Assembly: GCF_021347895.1 (NCBI RefSeq)
Contig: NC_067116.1
Span: 39,575,677 to 39,639,676, forward strand
Reading direction: 5' to 3'
Source: Acanthochromis polyacanthus
Taxonomy: Eukaryota; Chordata; Actinopteri; Pomacentridae
Length of the DNA: 64,000 nt
A program made the translations under genes and the position numbers. Every line of letters starts with the position of its first letter. The stretch's first letter is position 1. Below are positions 1-14,569 of the stretch, in pieces. The notes under the pieces are model-generated. The model did no database searches and was not told where the DNA came from. It saw only the letters and a program-made list of their open reading frames with translations.

Positions 1-3000
1 AAGGAGAGTGAAACAGAATCCATTTCAAAAACAGTCAGAGTAAAGTTTGAGTCCAGTCTGACAGTGATTCATTTCTGTGTAACTCAACCACCATCGCTGT
101 AGAGCTCCATGTTGTACACCGACTTCAAGTTATAACTATTACAAAGTGAGACACATGTTCTGATGCCAATGCCAACAAAACAGCAAGTAACATACAGGAA
201 ACATGGAAAGCATCAAGTCAAAACAATCCGTCTATGCAAACCTAAACCATTCCCCCAAGAGCTTTGGTGGCACCAGATGATTCTCTTTTAGTCTGTCAAA
301 CTCATAATGCTGAATGGAATTTTGAATAACATTTTCTATACTGATGGTATCAATAGCGTGACAAAATGCAAACTATGACAGGAATATACTCATTCCTCAT
401 AATACTCATTGCATTAGTGTATGTTTGAGGGTGGGGGGGGTGGGTGGGTCTGGTTATCGTGTTACAGTGTGCCTGTGTGTTTTTTTGTGTGTTTTTTTGT
501 GTTATATCTTTGGGTTTGGGGAAGACGGGTTAGCGGGTGGAGTGGGTGGAGTGGGACTGTTTTTAATCTGTGAAGCACTTTGTGTTGCAACTCTGTTTGT
601 ATGAAAAGTGCTATATAAATAAATAAAGTTTAAGTTTAAGAATAATTCTGGCATTGTATATTTCCTAAACATCTGAAAGTTACTTTTGTCATTTCCTGGC
701 ACTGCTACAGTGGATAAAATGTAATCAAATGAAAAAGCTAACGGTTCAAGGGAAGCCAAGTTTATTAAAGACACAACATGTTTTGTATTCTTGCCTGATG
801 CTGACCCAGAGATACGGAACATACACATAAACACTGGTGAGCTTCTGTTCTCTGTAAGCTACACTTCTTTTACTGAGAGTAAAAATGAGTAATTGGTGTA
901 ACTACATCCAACCAATACAAGCTGGAATTTCAACAGTTAGGTATGTATAATACATAGAACAGATTTGGATTGTGGAAATGTCGAGAACACGCATAGATTT
1001 TAATCTGAAGACCCTAAAACAGACCTTCAAAATCCCCTCCAGACATATCACAAGATATATTAAAGTACTGTGCTTTGATTAATAATTCATCTTTTTCCAG
1101 TTAGAACATCTTAACATTTAATCTATGCCCACTTCCTCAGTCGAAAATGTCTGATATCTATTACATGAAAACCATTTTCACTTCAAAAGTTAAAGGCATT
1201 AGAGGAGATTTAATTTCCTACGACTTTGAACGTAGCATGCGCACATACAACCTCTCCCTCACCCCCCTCTAACCTCCCCCCTCTTAACATTTACGAAGAA
1301 ACGCCCCCCTCCAGAAACTTGCGTAGCACTCGTGAAGTTGCCTACAGCCGCAGTATAATACAATAATACATTTTACCTGTCCAGAAGGAATTTAGCAACC
1401 AAGGCATCTGTCTTTAGGTCCATTTGTTGCTTGAGCTGACGCCATCGCCCAAATGGCTCGCCAATAATCACTTTTGTTTTTGCATTCTCGCGATCCAGTT
1501 GTCTTTTATTTTCTCTGACCTCAAAAAAAAAAATGCCTTTCTTTTACAGCTGGGTCCCCCTGGATCTTTATCTGCCATTATGTAAAAAAAGATGAGCAAA
1601 ACAAGTCGCCAGCTAACTACGAAGCTATACCAAAGCAACACATACACAAAACACATAAGTCCAAGGCGTACGTAATCTACGCAATTAGGCCTGAGCCGGA
1701 AGATTTTTGATTGACAGGAAAGGGAGCAAAGCAAACGCCTCGTTCCGAGCGCGTTGATTGGCTGATGTTTTTCAGGTCCTGCCATGTCCACAGTTATTTT
1801 TTTTAAATTTTTTATTCTTTTAGAGACCATACATACAAGTCCACTAAAGGTCAGTATATTCATTTTATGTGAATCAGACAAATTAAACAACAAAAACATC
1901 CTCCATAATGCCTTTAAAAACTGCATCCCATATATAACTGAAAATCGATTCTCAAATGTATGGACACGTTTCCTCATCACATTTCAGTAAGTCTGTCCAC
2001 GTACGAAATGTTGACAAGTAAATCCTCAACAAACCTTACTGTCACAACTTTACGTGCTTCAGCTCGTTTTGCTCTTCTGGCATGTGTGTAGCCAACTTGT
2101 TTAATCAGACATTTGAGGACTCAGATAAAAGCCAAGTCTGTTGCACATGAATGTGTCAAATGTATGGCACAATAGCTTAGCCGGAAGCGCTTCATTCTGA
2201 GAAATTCTTAACACAATCTGAAGTAGCAGCATGTGTAATACCACGTCCCACACATTAATTTATCCACCCCTGCACTTAATGACAACCACACCTACAAGTC
2301 GTGAAAAGTTTAATGTGGTTAAATATTGTCACTAATAGAACCACTGACACTGCCTTTACAGTTAGTGCAACACAGTACATCATACAACACGGTTCTGGTC
2401 AAAATGAGGGCAGAAGGTGTAAAAATTTCAGAAATTACTCCCTTTTTTAAAAATCAATGTTTATGTTTGAGTCATTTCCTGTCTTTACTTGTGAGGTTGT
2501 GTGAGATAGTGGTTTGTTAGAATAGTCCGATTGTGTTTTCATGCTTTGAGTTTCAATTTAACCTCTGTACTTTCACGCATGTATGAATAGTTTCTATTTC
2601 ATTCACCTCATAGTTTAATTGACCATGTGTTGATGATTTTTCAAACTTTTCCAATCAAATTTTGAGCTGAATAAAGTAGAGATATGGATAGATTTAGCAG
2701 GAGAGTACATTAAGTCTGTTAAGTTATATTCGGTTTCAGATTAACATAAGATCTGAATCAGGTTTGATGACAGCTTCAGGATCATGACGGAGAATCAGCC
2801 GACATGCGATGAACCGCACAGAGACAGATCCCCTAAAGCAGGCTTAACCAGTGTAACTGCACACACATCCCCGGAGCATGAATCCCACGGACTTCGGTAA
2901 TCCCCTGACTTATCCATTATTGCCACATTTTTGGAGAAATTACTCGGCAAATACTGGAAAGACTGAAAATGAATTTTGGTGCAGATACTCATGATGGCCA

Positions 3001-6000
3001 GAGGATCGAGCGCCACGAGCAAGACAAAGCATTCACTTATGCAAATTTGTACAAATATTCATTGTATTCTGATATCCTCGGTTCATGAATCCCCTTGAGT
3101 TTTTTTTGTAGTGCTGGCATGGAGTTGCATTTGTGGTTTTGAGGGAAATGTCTCAACTATTGCATGGATTGCCATTACATTTCACACAGACATTCATGTC
3201 AGCCTGAGGATACACTGTAATTACTTTGGTGATCCTTTAACTTTACCTGTAGTTACATCATCAGGTCAGATTTTTCCCAGGGTTGCTTTATGACTAAATA
3301 TCTGCAAAACAAGTGACATTTCCATCTACCTCAACACAACTTTGTGTTTATGGCTAATTAATAAACAGTAACATGGTGAAATTATCACTGAATGCGGTGT
3401 CATACTGACAGCAGAATTTAAAACAGAAATTCACCAGCAGCTTTCTGCTTCGTTTTCTTCGTTCTAAACAGCTGTGGATTGTTGTATTTTGTCCTGAACT
3501 CTGCACACCCACAGCCTATGCAGGAGCACCAGACCTTTCATGGAGTCACGCTCCCTGGTCTATCCCTGCAATGTTTAACACAGCACCAGTTTTAGCACTC
3601 CCACCCTCTGCCCTCCCCCCTGCCTCACCCCCTCCCAGCACAGCTAACATAGTGCTACCCTCAGCCTGTTCATTTGAATGGGCTGCTGACATGTCACTAT
3701 TCTCTGGGACCTGAGCCCAGAATGTTCCACAGAGCTAACCTTAGGGACAGAGTACGGGTCCTGACCACGGATCGAGGCCGTGGATGTTCCCACACACAGC
3801 CAACCAGCAACTGACAGTGGATCAGCTGCATAGTTTGGATCTGCAGCCAAGCAGTCTGTGATAAAAAACTAAACTAATGGCAATGTTGGTCAGTTCTGTT
3901 TCCTGTAAATAAAAGCTTGCCTTGTGAATGTATTTTTCTCCTGCAGTATGAAAAAGACAACGCAAAGATAATACAGAAAGAATCAACTTACTATAGTCCC
4001 AATTTTACCTGAGCATTATACCAATGAGACATTAGTTACTGAAATTATTTAATGAAGTAAAGAAGGTTTTATTTTAAATTTTCAAATAAAAAGTTCATTT
4101 TTGACCTTGGACACCGCAGTTGGCAAAACGCTCATGACAAAGTCCATTTATTAACTCTGCAGCTGTTCACTACATTCGACAATCCCATTTGTCAAGAACC
4201 GTAGATGTTCACTTTTTCCTTTTTTAAATGAGAAATCCTTAATATGCTCATTTTGCATTCCCCAAAGAGGTATTCTTGGAACTAAATGAAGGAAGTAAAG
4301 CCTGAATTGAGCTTGTAAATGTTGCTGGTTAACAGAGGCTGGCATTTTCTCCCTCAAACCTTGCTCAGGTTTATCACATTCATTAAATTGTTTTATTGGG
4401 TAAAGATTTGCCTGCTGGGCCACAATCTTCCTGATACCCGACTGAAAACAAGCCCAAGGTTCAGACCCATTAAGAATAAATGACAAGATGCTGGATTGCC
4501 AGTATGGTATATTTCAGCAGAGTTTGGAAGCAGTTTTTAAAAAGCAAAACATACCAGAAACCTGTCACGATTCATTTAAAATAACCACTTAATTCAATAT
4601 AGACTTGGCACACTGGGTTGAACTATATTCTCATACATAAAAGTGTAACTTTCTAGACTTTTAGGCCACACTGCTGGAGTATTTCTTTGCTTTGTTGTTA
4701 AAGCACACAGGAATAGCCGTGTCTAATGCCCGATGAGTATGGCTGTGGCACCCAAATTGTCAGGTGTTTAGTTGCATCGCTGTCACACTGATGAGATGTT
4801 CCACTTGTCTAGTATTTCAGAGGTGGAAAGAGCACTTTGTGCCATGCACACTGCAGGTTGAAACGGTACTGGGTGTCCCTGCTCTCAATACTTGGTGTGC
4901 ATGCATCATTGTTGAGTGTCTCCTGAGTGCAAAAATGTAGCGTGCAAGTCTGTCCCATTAAAACAGCTGCGACCGAACAGTGTCAGACGAGCGTTTGAAG
5001 TAACACACCAGCATGTAGGCTTAATTGGGCCGACTTGTTGGTGTATTTACTGTAACTGGCTGTTCACCACTAGAAAGAAACCCTTTGAAGCTCTTAGTGT
5101 TTTCCATCTGATGAATGCTGAGCCAACTTTTGATCTTGTGCTTGAAATGAAAGCATTAGATTCTGATGTATGCACAATTTCTTTGTTGAAGGGGTAAGAT
5201 CACTGCATGTAGTGTCTGATAGTCTCGGGTTTATACAACAGAAATACGAAAAAATGCAACGCGCTGAGATGCTCTAAGGTCTGAGATGGATTAACTAAAT
5301 CCCTATTTTATGCTCCGTCATCTAAAAACACATAAATGCAGACGGGGTGCATTGGTATTCAAAATGAGTTTATTCATGTTTTTGTTCACAGTACCTCAAG
5401 GTGTCCGTTAATAGCTTTGTGAAAACCACAACCAAACAATAATTTACAAAAACAATCCATCCCAGAGATTGGAAGTTACTGTGAATATACCACAATAAAA
5501 GCACGGCTTTTGGTAATGCTTGAATGCAGTATCTATACTTAACAGTCTTATCAGAAAATAGCCATTTTGCAAAAAAATGAAGTGAGCATTTCCAACTTAA
5601 TAAACTGAATTCCTTTCAGTTCTTAATCAGAGTTCTTCAAAGAGCTGTGTTCTTCTGGTAAAGACAGGCCTTGACAAAAGAGATGTGAAAGTGATGACTA
5701 AGCAGACTTTCATGGCAGAGTCAAAAAGACCAATAACCCCTGAAACAAGGAGGGAAAACAACATTTTCACCAACTAATCTAAAAAAATAAATCGCAAATT
5801 GGTTATTGGTTATTATCCTTTTACAGTTCTAAGCTCTTGAACTATGATTTTAACTCACTGGAGAATTATTTTTAAACAACATTTGCAACATTTATTCTAA
5901 TCAGTACTTTCTTGTGGGTTTGTCATACCGGGAAAGACAGCCGCTCACTCATACTTTGCAGTAAGTTCAGAGATTGGTCAGGTGTGTTGGGGTGATAAAC

Positions 6001-9000
6001 AAGACGGGATTCAACTTTTCAGGATGAAAACCATGCCTTCTAGGAAACATAATCTGAAAATGTGTGATTATCCCACTATTAAACAATAATTGCCCCTCAC
6101 TATGCCAGCCAGTTTGTCACCCGACAAATTCAATTTTGATTTAGAATCAATGACTTCATGGGCTTGCTATACATTTTAAGCACATAATGACATGTTTTGG
6201 GTAAAACCTGCTTTAAAGGAATAGATGTTTCAAACAACATCTTATATATTCAACATTTTCTCTGCTGTGCCTCTCCCATGCTCTGAGAGTAAATATTTTG
6301 CTTTTAAATCAATGAAATTATCTGTAAGATTTACATTGGAATCTTGTTTTCTTGTACTACAGAAGGAAATCCAATCAAAGTAATATTTTCACTCGGCTAC
6401 TATTGATTGTAAATGCCCTGCTTCCATGCTTGCATTAAGATTACTTCAAGGCCATTCATTTTCATGGTAAACAGCGGCAGTGCAAACTATACATGGAAGA
6501 CCATTTTCATTACTGGTGTTACTAGTGGCTGCAGGTGTAGATGGGTAATTAGGGAAACTTCCACAGTGTGTTAATAGTATCTCTGGGAAATTATGTTAGT
6601 TCTGCTAGATGAATATTTAATTGCTCTGGGACTTTTTGAATTATATAACTAACAGTGGTTATATATGAAACATACAGTGAGTGCGGATAAATTTTGCAGA
6701 AAGGTTTTAGGTACTTTTGATGTTAAGATTCTGCCATCACGCAATACAATCAGAGAGGCATCTGATCATTGTGAAGTGCATGCCAATGACCTGAAGCTAT
6801 TCATGGCATTATTTCTGAAAGCACGTTCACTTTACTTTTAGTGCTTCTGATATATGCACAGTACTTTATATCTGCACTCACTGTTAAGTCACTGTATATC
6901 TTTAGAGATGTATTGTCTCACAGTCTGCTGAAAGTCAAGATAAAAACACTGTCCCCCTAGAGATGGGAAATTATGTTTTATAATTTCAACTGGCATGTCA
7001 CAAAGCTGACGTGAGTGACAAGAATAAACACTTGTTGCCAGAGAGAGTGAAAGGCACACAAGGATAGATTGCAAGATTTCGAATAAAAAGAGGAATCTCC
7101 TTTCATAATCAGTCTTTTCAAATATGGAAAAGCCTGCACTGAGTTAGAAGAGGTTCCTTCAAGGTTTGGTCTGATTCAGATCTTTTGAATTGAAGCAGCA
7201 ATCTTTCAGGTCTTGGCATTGATTCGTGATCCTTACAAATCACTGAATAAAAAACATCCTGAAGTTAAGGCTATATGCAAAACAGAACTCAAATGTTCAT
7301 AAAACTGATTCTCAAGCTTCAGTCAACATTGAACATTTATGCCTGTTTTTATGCATTATATTGCTCCAACATTGATTTAGAAATAACACAATAACAAAGC
7401 ATGTTTGTGGGCCAAAGATTAAAATGTGACCTATGCACTGACAGATCTCTTGAAAAAGACACAGCAGGTCAGGGAGTCTGCACTGTGCACAGTGACATTA
7501 GGTTGACATGGTCACTTGTGGTAACCCTGCCACAGGACAGAAGAACACCATGACATTTAGAGTCATATTTGGCCTTAGTGGTTATGGTCACCTCTTGCAG
7601 TGTCTCGTGATCTGCTGAAACTGGGGAGTAAGCATTCCTTAAATAACCATAGCACAGGCCAACCAGCGTCAAGCAAACAAAATCCCCACCCTGTCTCCAT
7701 TACTTCCCATAGCATTCCCATAGGGGCTGAGACAGGGGGTAGATGGCCAAGCCTATAGCCTGTCACCACAAGCACTTATAGTGAGAATTAATCTTCATCC
7801 GTACAAGAAACTCTTACCCGGTTGACTTTAATGAAATAAAGTGGCATGGCTCAGAAAAAGTATTACAAGAAGGGTGTTATGGCTTCTTCAGTGAAACCAA
7901 GAAATTATAGTATAGTGTCAGCAGGTAAAATTCCTGTTTATCTGCTGACACTTGTCTGTGGTGACAAAGTAAAAAGCTCATCAAACAATGCTGAAGATCT
8001 CCTCAGTGCAAAGACTGACTCCAGAGGCAGCAAACTAATGTTAGTGTTACACATCTCAAACATACAAACACTGATGAGTTTCCAGACAAAACTTGGGAAC
8101 AATTCAACAATCGTCTTTTCTGGCATGTAAATACTATGATTTTATGTGCATGTTTATTGTCATGTCTAACTGGACCAGGCAACAACTACATTCAAAAAGA
8201 CATCATTAAATGCATCATTATATTCATTACAGCTACTTATACTGAATTCCAGGGCTGAAATTGGAAAGGAATGCAGAAATCTGCAGAGTCAATTGTGCTT
8301 CACAACATGGATGTCAATGCTGTAACATTATTTTTAAGAATCTAATATTAATACTCTTTTTAAATAATCTATAACCTTAGTACAAAACAAAAAGATGTAA
8401 CTTTTGCCAATCAAGAGTTTACCATAACCCTTGTTTAACATAATTAACATATTTATTTCTATTCAAAACTGACCAACCACTTCTGACCATTTACATACAT
8501 AATCACCACCTGATGTTGTGTTACATCTCCTTATTACTTGTATTTATGGTCAAAACTGGCAGTTATAATTGTATTAATTGAGAAACTATCAACACAACAT
8601 TTATTTCTAAATACCAAACTGTAAGAAATTGTGTCACTAAAACATGAGAAAATGTATCAAAGTCTGTCAATCAATCATTACATGATTTTTAAAAATGTGT
8701 GAGGTCACGCATGATTTATATTATGTGACAAAACTCTCACAAAGCTCTGAGTGCAGCAAGTTAGTTGTGTTAAAGACAGCCAAGTTATTTATCTCTATTG
8801 TCAAAATAATGGAGTATGGTCTGTGTCTATGTGTAAACTTATATGAATGGAAGTCTATCCATTTGACCGACAGACCTGTTGTAAAATTCTGAACCTTCTG
8901 GTCCTTTATTCTCAGCCATTTTTTGGCTGGTTGCTTCTGATCATGAACACCAAAACTTATTTTATGTTTATGTGATCCCTATGGAAGATATCCTGAAGCC

Positions 9001-12000
9001 TGATGTCAACCAGACAAAATAAATAAACTCAATTTTTCAGGCTGGAACACAACAGTAGTGCCATGGATTGTCAGTTCATACGCAAGCTTTTCTGTAGTGT
9101 CTGTAAATGTTCATTTTAGATTTGTAACAAGCTTAATACTTTAGTATGATGCTAAAGCGTTTGCTATTGTTAACCAAGACAGCTGTGTCTTTTGTAGTAA
9201 AGAGAATGAATTCTCTGAAGCACGACTGAATCACGCTTTTCAAACTGTGTTTTCCAATGCTTTTCTATAACAACAGTCATCCGGAGACATAATTAAAAAC
9301 TTTTATCTGTACTCTCCACAACCTTCAGCTTGATGACGCTCGGTCGTCTTACTCATTTCCTTGCTTATGTCACAGCGGGTAAAAAAAGAAAAAGTGAGTC
9401 TCTGGGCTGCCAGTCCCACAGAAGGAGCTCCAGTTCACTTTGTCCTCAGATGTACCAACAGAGGAACCCAGCTGACAGTCACATCTCATACAGGAAGCAG
9501 TAAACGCACCAACTACTGCTGCTTGATGACTGTTACTCAACCGACTTACAGACACAGAAACACTCAGCAATACTTTGAAAATTCTTAATGCACCAACAGT
9601 GACTACTGGGCAGTTTAGCATCTGGTCCAACATTCTGCACTCGGTTAGCTCATACTGGAATGAAATCAGTCAACTTATAGGAATGTCTTGTTCTCCCGCA
9701 GTCTAAAAGCCTGTAGTGACTTTACAATGACGCAATTAAGAGTTTACCTCTCTTCCTCTTCCTTTTCCAGCTCACCCCTGCAGTTGGGTGCCAGCCAGTG
9801 TTAGAATTATGAGGAAGCTGGAGGTGCTTAGCTCCACTAAAAGGCATCAGAGCCACACTGAAAGCAGCACAAGCTCAAGTTTGAAGAGGTGGCACCTCAG
9901 TACTCAGTAGTTAGTGTTGGACCGCAGCACATTTATAAAATGACATTCCAACATCATAAAATGGCTAATTTGGGGGGAACAAACTAATTAAGTCTCTCCA
10001 TCACAGCACAGGAGTTTATGAACTTTGAAAGTGGCAGAAAACTACACATTACTTCAGTCTCTCAGACAATCCAGTTTGTTTACCTTAATCCTTAATAAAG
10101 TAGATTTTTCCAACATTTCATGACCAAACAAAGAAAAAAACTGACACGGGTTAGAGGTTCACACTGATGGGAGTCAAACGTGTAACAAATCTGACCACAA
10201 TTTCTTCTGTGTAAAGATAAGAAGACATCTTTTCTTCCATTGCTGTTTGAAGAAATGCAGTCTATGCTTGTTGATTTATTTGCACTGCTGAATTTCAATG
10301 TGGTATTTTTGAATTGGTTCTTTTAAATATGTATGGCTCTAAGCTCTCGAGAGTGCAGATGACTCAGGAGACTCTGGTGTGTATTATGACTGCAATGCAA
10401 CATGCACACCTATATCGCAACTGATTCAGGCATGCAGCACACCACCACACTTATGAATCTCGCATGTCATACGTGTGGCCGGTATGATGTATGCTCGTCA
10501 TCTGTCATTACGTGCAGCTGCTGTAACTGGGATTCAACAAAAGCCGTTGCCGGTCATAATTACAGTGCCTATTTGCCTGCACTCTCCTTATGCATCTCTA
10601 AATGAAAGAGAAAGTCAACTGCATTGCCATTTAGCACTAAAAGACAACCCAAACTGTGGACCATAAGGATGCACCTCCACCCACACAAAAAGTCAAAATG
10701 TGAATTAAACAGCCAAGATGTAGCATCCCAAAAATGATGCAGCACACGCTTTTATCACACGACTTCTCCAAGCGTGTGCTCCTCTCACACAGTCACACTT
10801 CTGATTACTCAATAAGCCTTATCTAGTCAAGGTGATGCAGTAAGCTTCACTGAGTTGTACAATTTCAGCAGCAAGTCTGCATGCCTGCACAAGAGGCACT
10901 TCGAAAGAAAGATGCATCGTAACTATCAAACATCATTCTTACTTTTCCGCTTCTGCAATCCATGTTGAAGCCAAAAATTCATGTATAAGGTGTGATAATC
11001 GCTTTTAAAATTGCAAATTACTCCTTAGAATATAAATTAGTGAGAGAATGTGCATTTAACATGCCTCTGTAGAATTAGAGGAATGGTGCTGAAGACTGGG
11101 CAGCATTCTGTTCTGAGTAAAACCCTGCCAATATTAACTCCATAAACCCCAAGCTGCTTGAAATAACCATATCGCACTGCTTCCTTTTGAAGAGTAACAA
11201 CCTATTCCCATTGCAAGTGCTGTAAACGAAGGTTGATGGCAGAAATAGTTGTGGGTATGTGCTTCATGTTTTAGCCAAATTTAGAATACAGTTTTTACCT
11301 GACACTAGTCCTAATTAATGGCGAGATTTGTGAAGGAATGAATTAGTGTGGTAAAAGGAAAGGACTATAGATACGGTACATTCTCAAATCAATAATTTGC
11401 AAAAGAAGCAATAATGTTAACATAAATCACCAGCAATGCAGGCCGGATGAAGCAGTGCAAATGTCTGATTGCACGCAGTCAAAAATCACCAAATTTAGCA
11501 AAAAATCTCAACTTCAACACACGTTTTTCATTGTAAAAATGTTGCAGGCAACCAAATACGAACATTGCCCACATTTCTAAATACTAAAAGTCCTTAAAAA
11601 CTAACTATTGTCGCTACAATGACCTTATAATATTGATTCCTTCTGAGTCACGCATTTGTTTAAGCAAGACTCATCCTACAACTCGTAGTCTCCAAATTAC
11701 CTGCTGCAAATTTATTGTTCTGGTTTATCAGCTGCTGCCCTGCTGTGCACAGCCACTGAAGCTGGAGATAAGGCCCTTTCCTCCTGGCCTGCCAGGTTTT
11801 CCCTGTCAAATATTTATAGAAGCTGAAACGTTAGATGGCCACCACCAGACTTAAAGCTCTCCACAAGGGAAGCCAGCCCAGCAAGAAGCAGCAGCAGCAG
11901 CAGTAGCTGAGCCATTTCAGAGACCAGACCTTGAATTCTGTCCCTTTATTCAAAAACCCACTGCTGACAAAGAGAAATGTGTTGGATCTCCTGTTTGATA

Positions 12001-12712
12001 ACTCAATTCTGAAGCTGTAAAATGCACATGAGCCTTTACTACCAGTAAATGGGGGGGTTGGGAAGAGAAATCTTTCGCATGAATACTGGGTACTTTTCCA
12101 AATTATTCACAGTGTTGTCATAGACACGTTCGTGGAGTTACCAATTTTTATAGTCAGGGAGAAATGCCATTACCTTTATGTGTGGGCTACTTTAGTTAGC
12201 AAGCTTTACCAAACAAAAAACAAAAGATGACAGCTTCTACAAACTTTCTGGAAACATCTGTACGCACAAGTTACCCCAGCAGGATTTCTTAAAGGCTACA
12301 ACAGACATTTTGAGCAAGTTGAAATAAACTGTTGCGCCAACTGAAACAGATGAGTTTAATACCAAAAACGTAACAGGCAGGGTTCAGTGTCCAGTGAGGT
12401 GGATAAATGCCCAAGTCGGGGAGGAGTGAGTCAGGGTGTAGCTGGAACGAAACGCCGAAAAAAAAGCGACTACAACATCCGACATCCAGCCAGCTCGTCT
12501 CGGCTCAACGGTTCCACTCACGGAGCCCCAAACTAGCAGCGTGAAAGCAGCGAGACTAGAACTGAATGAGGGGGGACTGACTGACCTCACTCCGCCTGTC
12601 ACAGCCGCCACCGCCGCCGCCACCAGGACGGCAAACCAACACACACACATACATACACTCAAACAAATAAATAAATAAAAAAAACGTCACGGTACCGAGA
12701 GCGGCCGTTTAC
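1..12712 (-). other. ell: ell intron 1 (partial)
   Basis: Inferred from the GT donor just below the ell first exon and from finding no further ell exon by eye. I looked on the minus strand for the conserved second-exon region (the stretch after the first 45 residues) and saw nothing convincing. The stretch is mostly AT-rich and unremarkable, with a LINE/SINE-like tail near 0.4-0.65 kb. The short reading frames here have no recognisable domain and are treated as chance. A diverged or very small exon could have been missed. Confidence 0.65.
421..645 (+). repeat. 3' tail of a teleost LINE/SINE-type element
   Basis: A G-rich stretch is followed by a segment resembling 'gaagcacttt', 'gaaaagtgctatataaat' and 'aataaagttta'. 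This is the common 3' end of L2-like fish retroelements (stem sequence, TATAAAT box, poly-A-type tail). Only the tail is present and no reverse transcriptase coding was seen next to it. The family assignment rests on recognition of the tail only. Confidence 0.5.
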
Positions 12713-12960
12713 CTTGCTGCTTTGGTAGCCCTCGAACGCTCTCAGCGCGCTGTCAGTGAGTTTAACGTGAAAGACGGAGACATTGCTGCCGTTGCTCACT
12801 CTTCCACAGGACAGTCCGTAGCACTGCTCCTCCTTCAGCGCCGCCATCTTGCTACCGTTCCCACCACGCGCACGGACGCACTCTGTCGTAAACCGAGAAC
12901 TCCCGTTGCTTTTCAATGAATATTCAATGACCGCTCACCGGTGATGAAGTCACCGGGCGG
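12400..12960 (-). promoter_or_regulatory. ell: CpG-rich promoter and 5' region of ell
   Basis: This roughly 0.55 kb block is richer in G+C and CpG than the AT-rich DNA on both sides. It spans the first coding exon of ell, its 5' UTR and the start of intron 1. That is the usual arrangement for a housekeeping CpG-island promoter. No clear TATA box was seen upstream of the start codon, and the transcription start cannot be placed by eye. Confidence 0.6.
12713..12847 (-). CDS. ell: ELL, RNA polymerase II elongation factor, first coding exon
   Basis: ELL binds RNA polymerase II in the nucleus, suppresses transient pausing and is a subunit of the super and little elongation complexes. The exon encodes 45 residues from an ATG at 12847 to a Lys codon, followed by a GTAAAC donor. 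It begins [18 protein letters not shown] and continues with [20 protein letters not shown], which closely matches the start of vertebrate ELL. ELL2 has a longer and different N-terminus, so ell is preferred over ell2. The neighbour fkbp8 upstream on the same strand supports this, because ELL and FKBP8 are adjacent in mammals. The remainder of the protein (about 550 or more residues, including the C-terminal occludin-homology domain) lies outside the window to the left. The reading frame is open and the start context (AAGATGG) is good. Confidence 0.93.
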
Positions 12961-14565
12961 TAATGAAGCCCCTCACGCTTGTATTTTAAATCTGAAAATT
13001 TTGAAAAATACATATTTCCACTAAAATACACAAACGCAACACATCTTAATGTACAACTGCCCAGATTTACTTTTGTAAATTATTAAAAAATAATAATAAT
13101 AAATCCCTACTTTTACTCAACTTATTCACAACAGGTGAACCATATAATCAATATATTTTTGATGCTATTCTATTCCGCAATTTTGCATTACTAACAAGCG
13201 ACTTAATGTGCATTCCTCGCAGCATGTACTAACCAGCATTGCCCATCAGTAATGCGTAGGAACAGGGAAACGATAGGTCATCTCATTGCGTCAGGGAGAC
13301 GTCAGTGTCTGGAGGAAAAAGAACACAGGAAAAACACACACTCGGCTTGTGGCTGTCCCGAAAACTTATCCAGCTAGAAACAAATTAAACAGCAGGGGAT
13401 GTAAATACCGCATGCTTAAGGGATGTTAGTGATTTTTAGCCAGGAATAAAAGGGACAAAGTTGGTTTATACGGTCGCTTATCATGTTCAAAAGTTATTGA
13501 AATGTAAATATAACAACAATAAAAAGATAAGATATAGCAGAATGAAATCAGATTAATCAGTTACATCAGTACAGAAAAGTTAAATAAATTTTCAAGAACA
13601 ATTACAACGGATAGAAAATAGGAAAAAATAAAATTAAAACCTTGCAAACGTATACAATGAAACACACAAAAAAGTGAATAAAAGTGGAGATAAAAGCTTA
13701 ATAAAAGTACAGGCAATTAACACCAGTCTTTATAAAAGTAAACTAAAAAAAAATTTCAAAATTCAACTTAACTTTTAATTAAATGTCTTCAGCTTACTTG
13801 TAAAAAAAATGGCTACCTTTGGGCCAAATCTTACTTCCAAAGGGAGCTGGTTCCAGCAGTGGGCAGCAAAATGACTAACACCAATTTATCATGTCTGGCC
13901 TGAATTCCGGACACCACAAACTTACCAGTCCCAGCAGATACAGGACATCTACCAGGCTTCAGCAAACATATCTCCAATATATTTTGGTGCCAGATCATTC
14001 AAAGACTTACAGACAACAAGAAGGGTTTTAAATTTAATTCTATCGTCAGTCAAAAGCCAGGGCAGGAATCTGAAAATTAAGGGAGATGTGTTCTCTTTTC
14101 TTGAGGTCTCTGTTCTAGCAGCAGCATTGTGAATGAGTTGCAGATGTCTAATGGTCTAATTAGGGAGGCCAGTAAGGAGTGCATTACGGCTGTCCACTTT
14201 ACAGGTAATAAAAGCATGAATCAGGTCTTCTAACTCTGTTTTTAGGATGCCAGCTTTGGTGTGACGGCTGTGATTTAAATCTTTCTCGATGATCACACAT
14301 GGATTTTTTTACCTGGATGGTAGGTTTTAGAACTTTAGACCTATGATAAGTAAGTCCATACTTAGTAGTCTCGTAAATACTTTCAAATTGAACACGAGTG
14401 TCTGTAGTAATGACATTTTTAAATCCAATCAGCCCATTATTATAAAGGATAAATACAGCAGAGAACATGTAATCGCAGATATATCAAGAACACCACATGA
14501 CATCCCTCCACAGCTGTCAATACTCCATTACACACACTGATATAAAGTGTCACAACACACAAAAA
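12960..14565. other. Intergenic spacer between ell and fkbp8
   Basis: About 1.6 kb lies between the ell 5' end and the probable fkbp8 poly(A) site. The part up to about 13.45 kb is mostly plain AT-rich DNA. The middle carries the L2 LINE remnant described separately. No further gene was recognised. Confidence 0.6.
13480..14275 (-). mobile_element. Degenerate L2-clade LINE, 3' part of ORF2
   Basis: Minus-strand translation across several frames gives the C-terminal signature of fish L2-like reverse transcriptases: LEDLIHAFITCKVDSRNALL, then IRHLQLIHNAAAR, RIKFKTLLVVCKSLNDLAPK and NQLPLEVRFGPKVA. The frame is broken by stops and a shift (for example after GLPN), so the copy is dead. Only the last 160 or so residues of ORF2 remain, as expected for a 5'-truncated retrotransposition. 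The coding remnant ends near 13778 and AT-rich DNA follows. It sits between the ell promoter and the fkbp8 3' end. Confidence 0.8.
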
Positions 14566-14569
14566 AGAA

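Noticed and set aside
1..12712. Possible ell exon 2 and later exons
   Set aside because: No match seen to the conserved ELL segments after the first exon. The frames at 3644-3850 and 4151-4486 do not resemble ELL.
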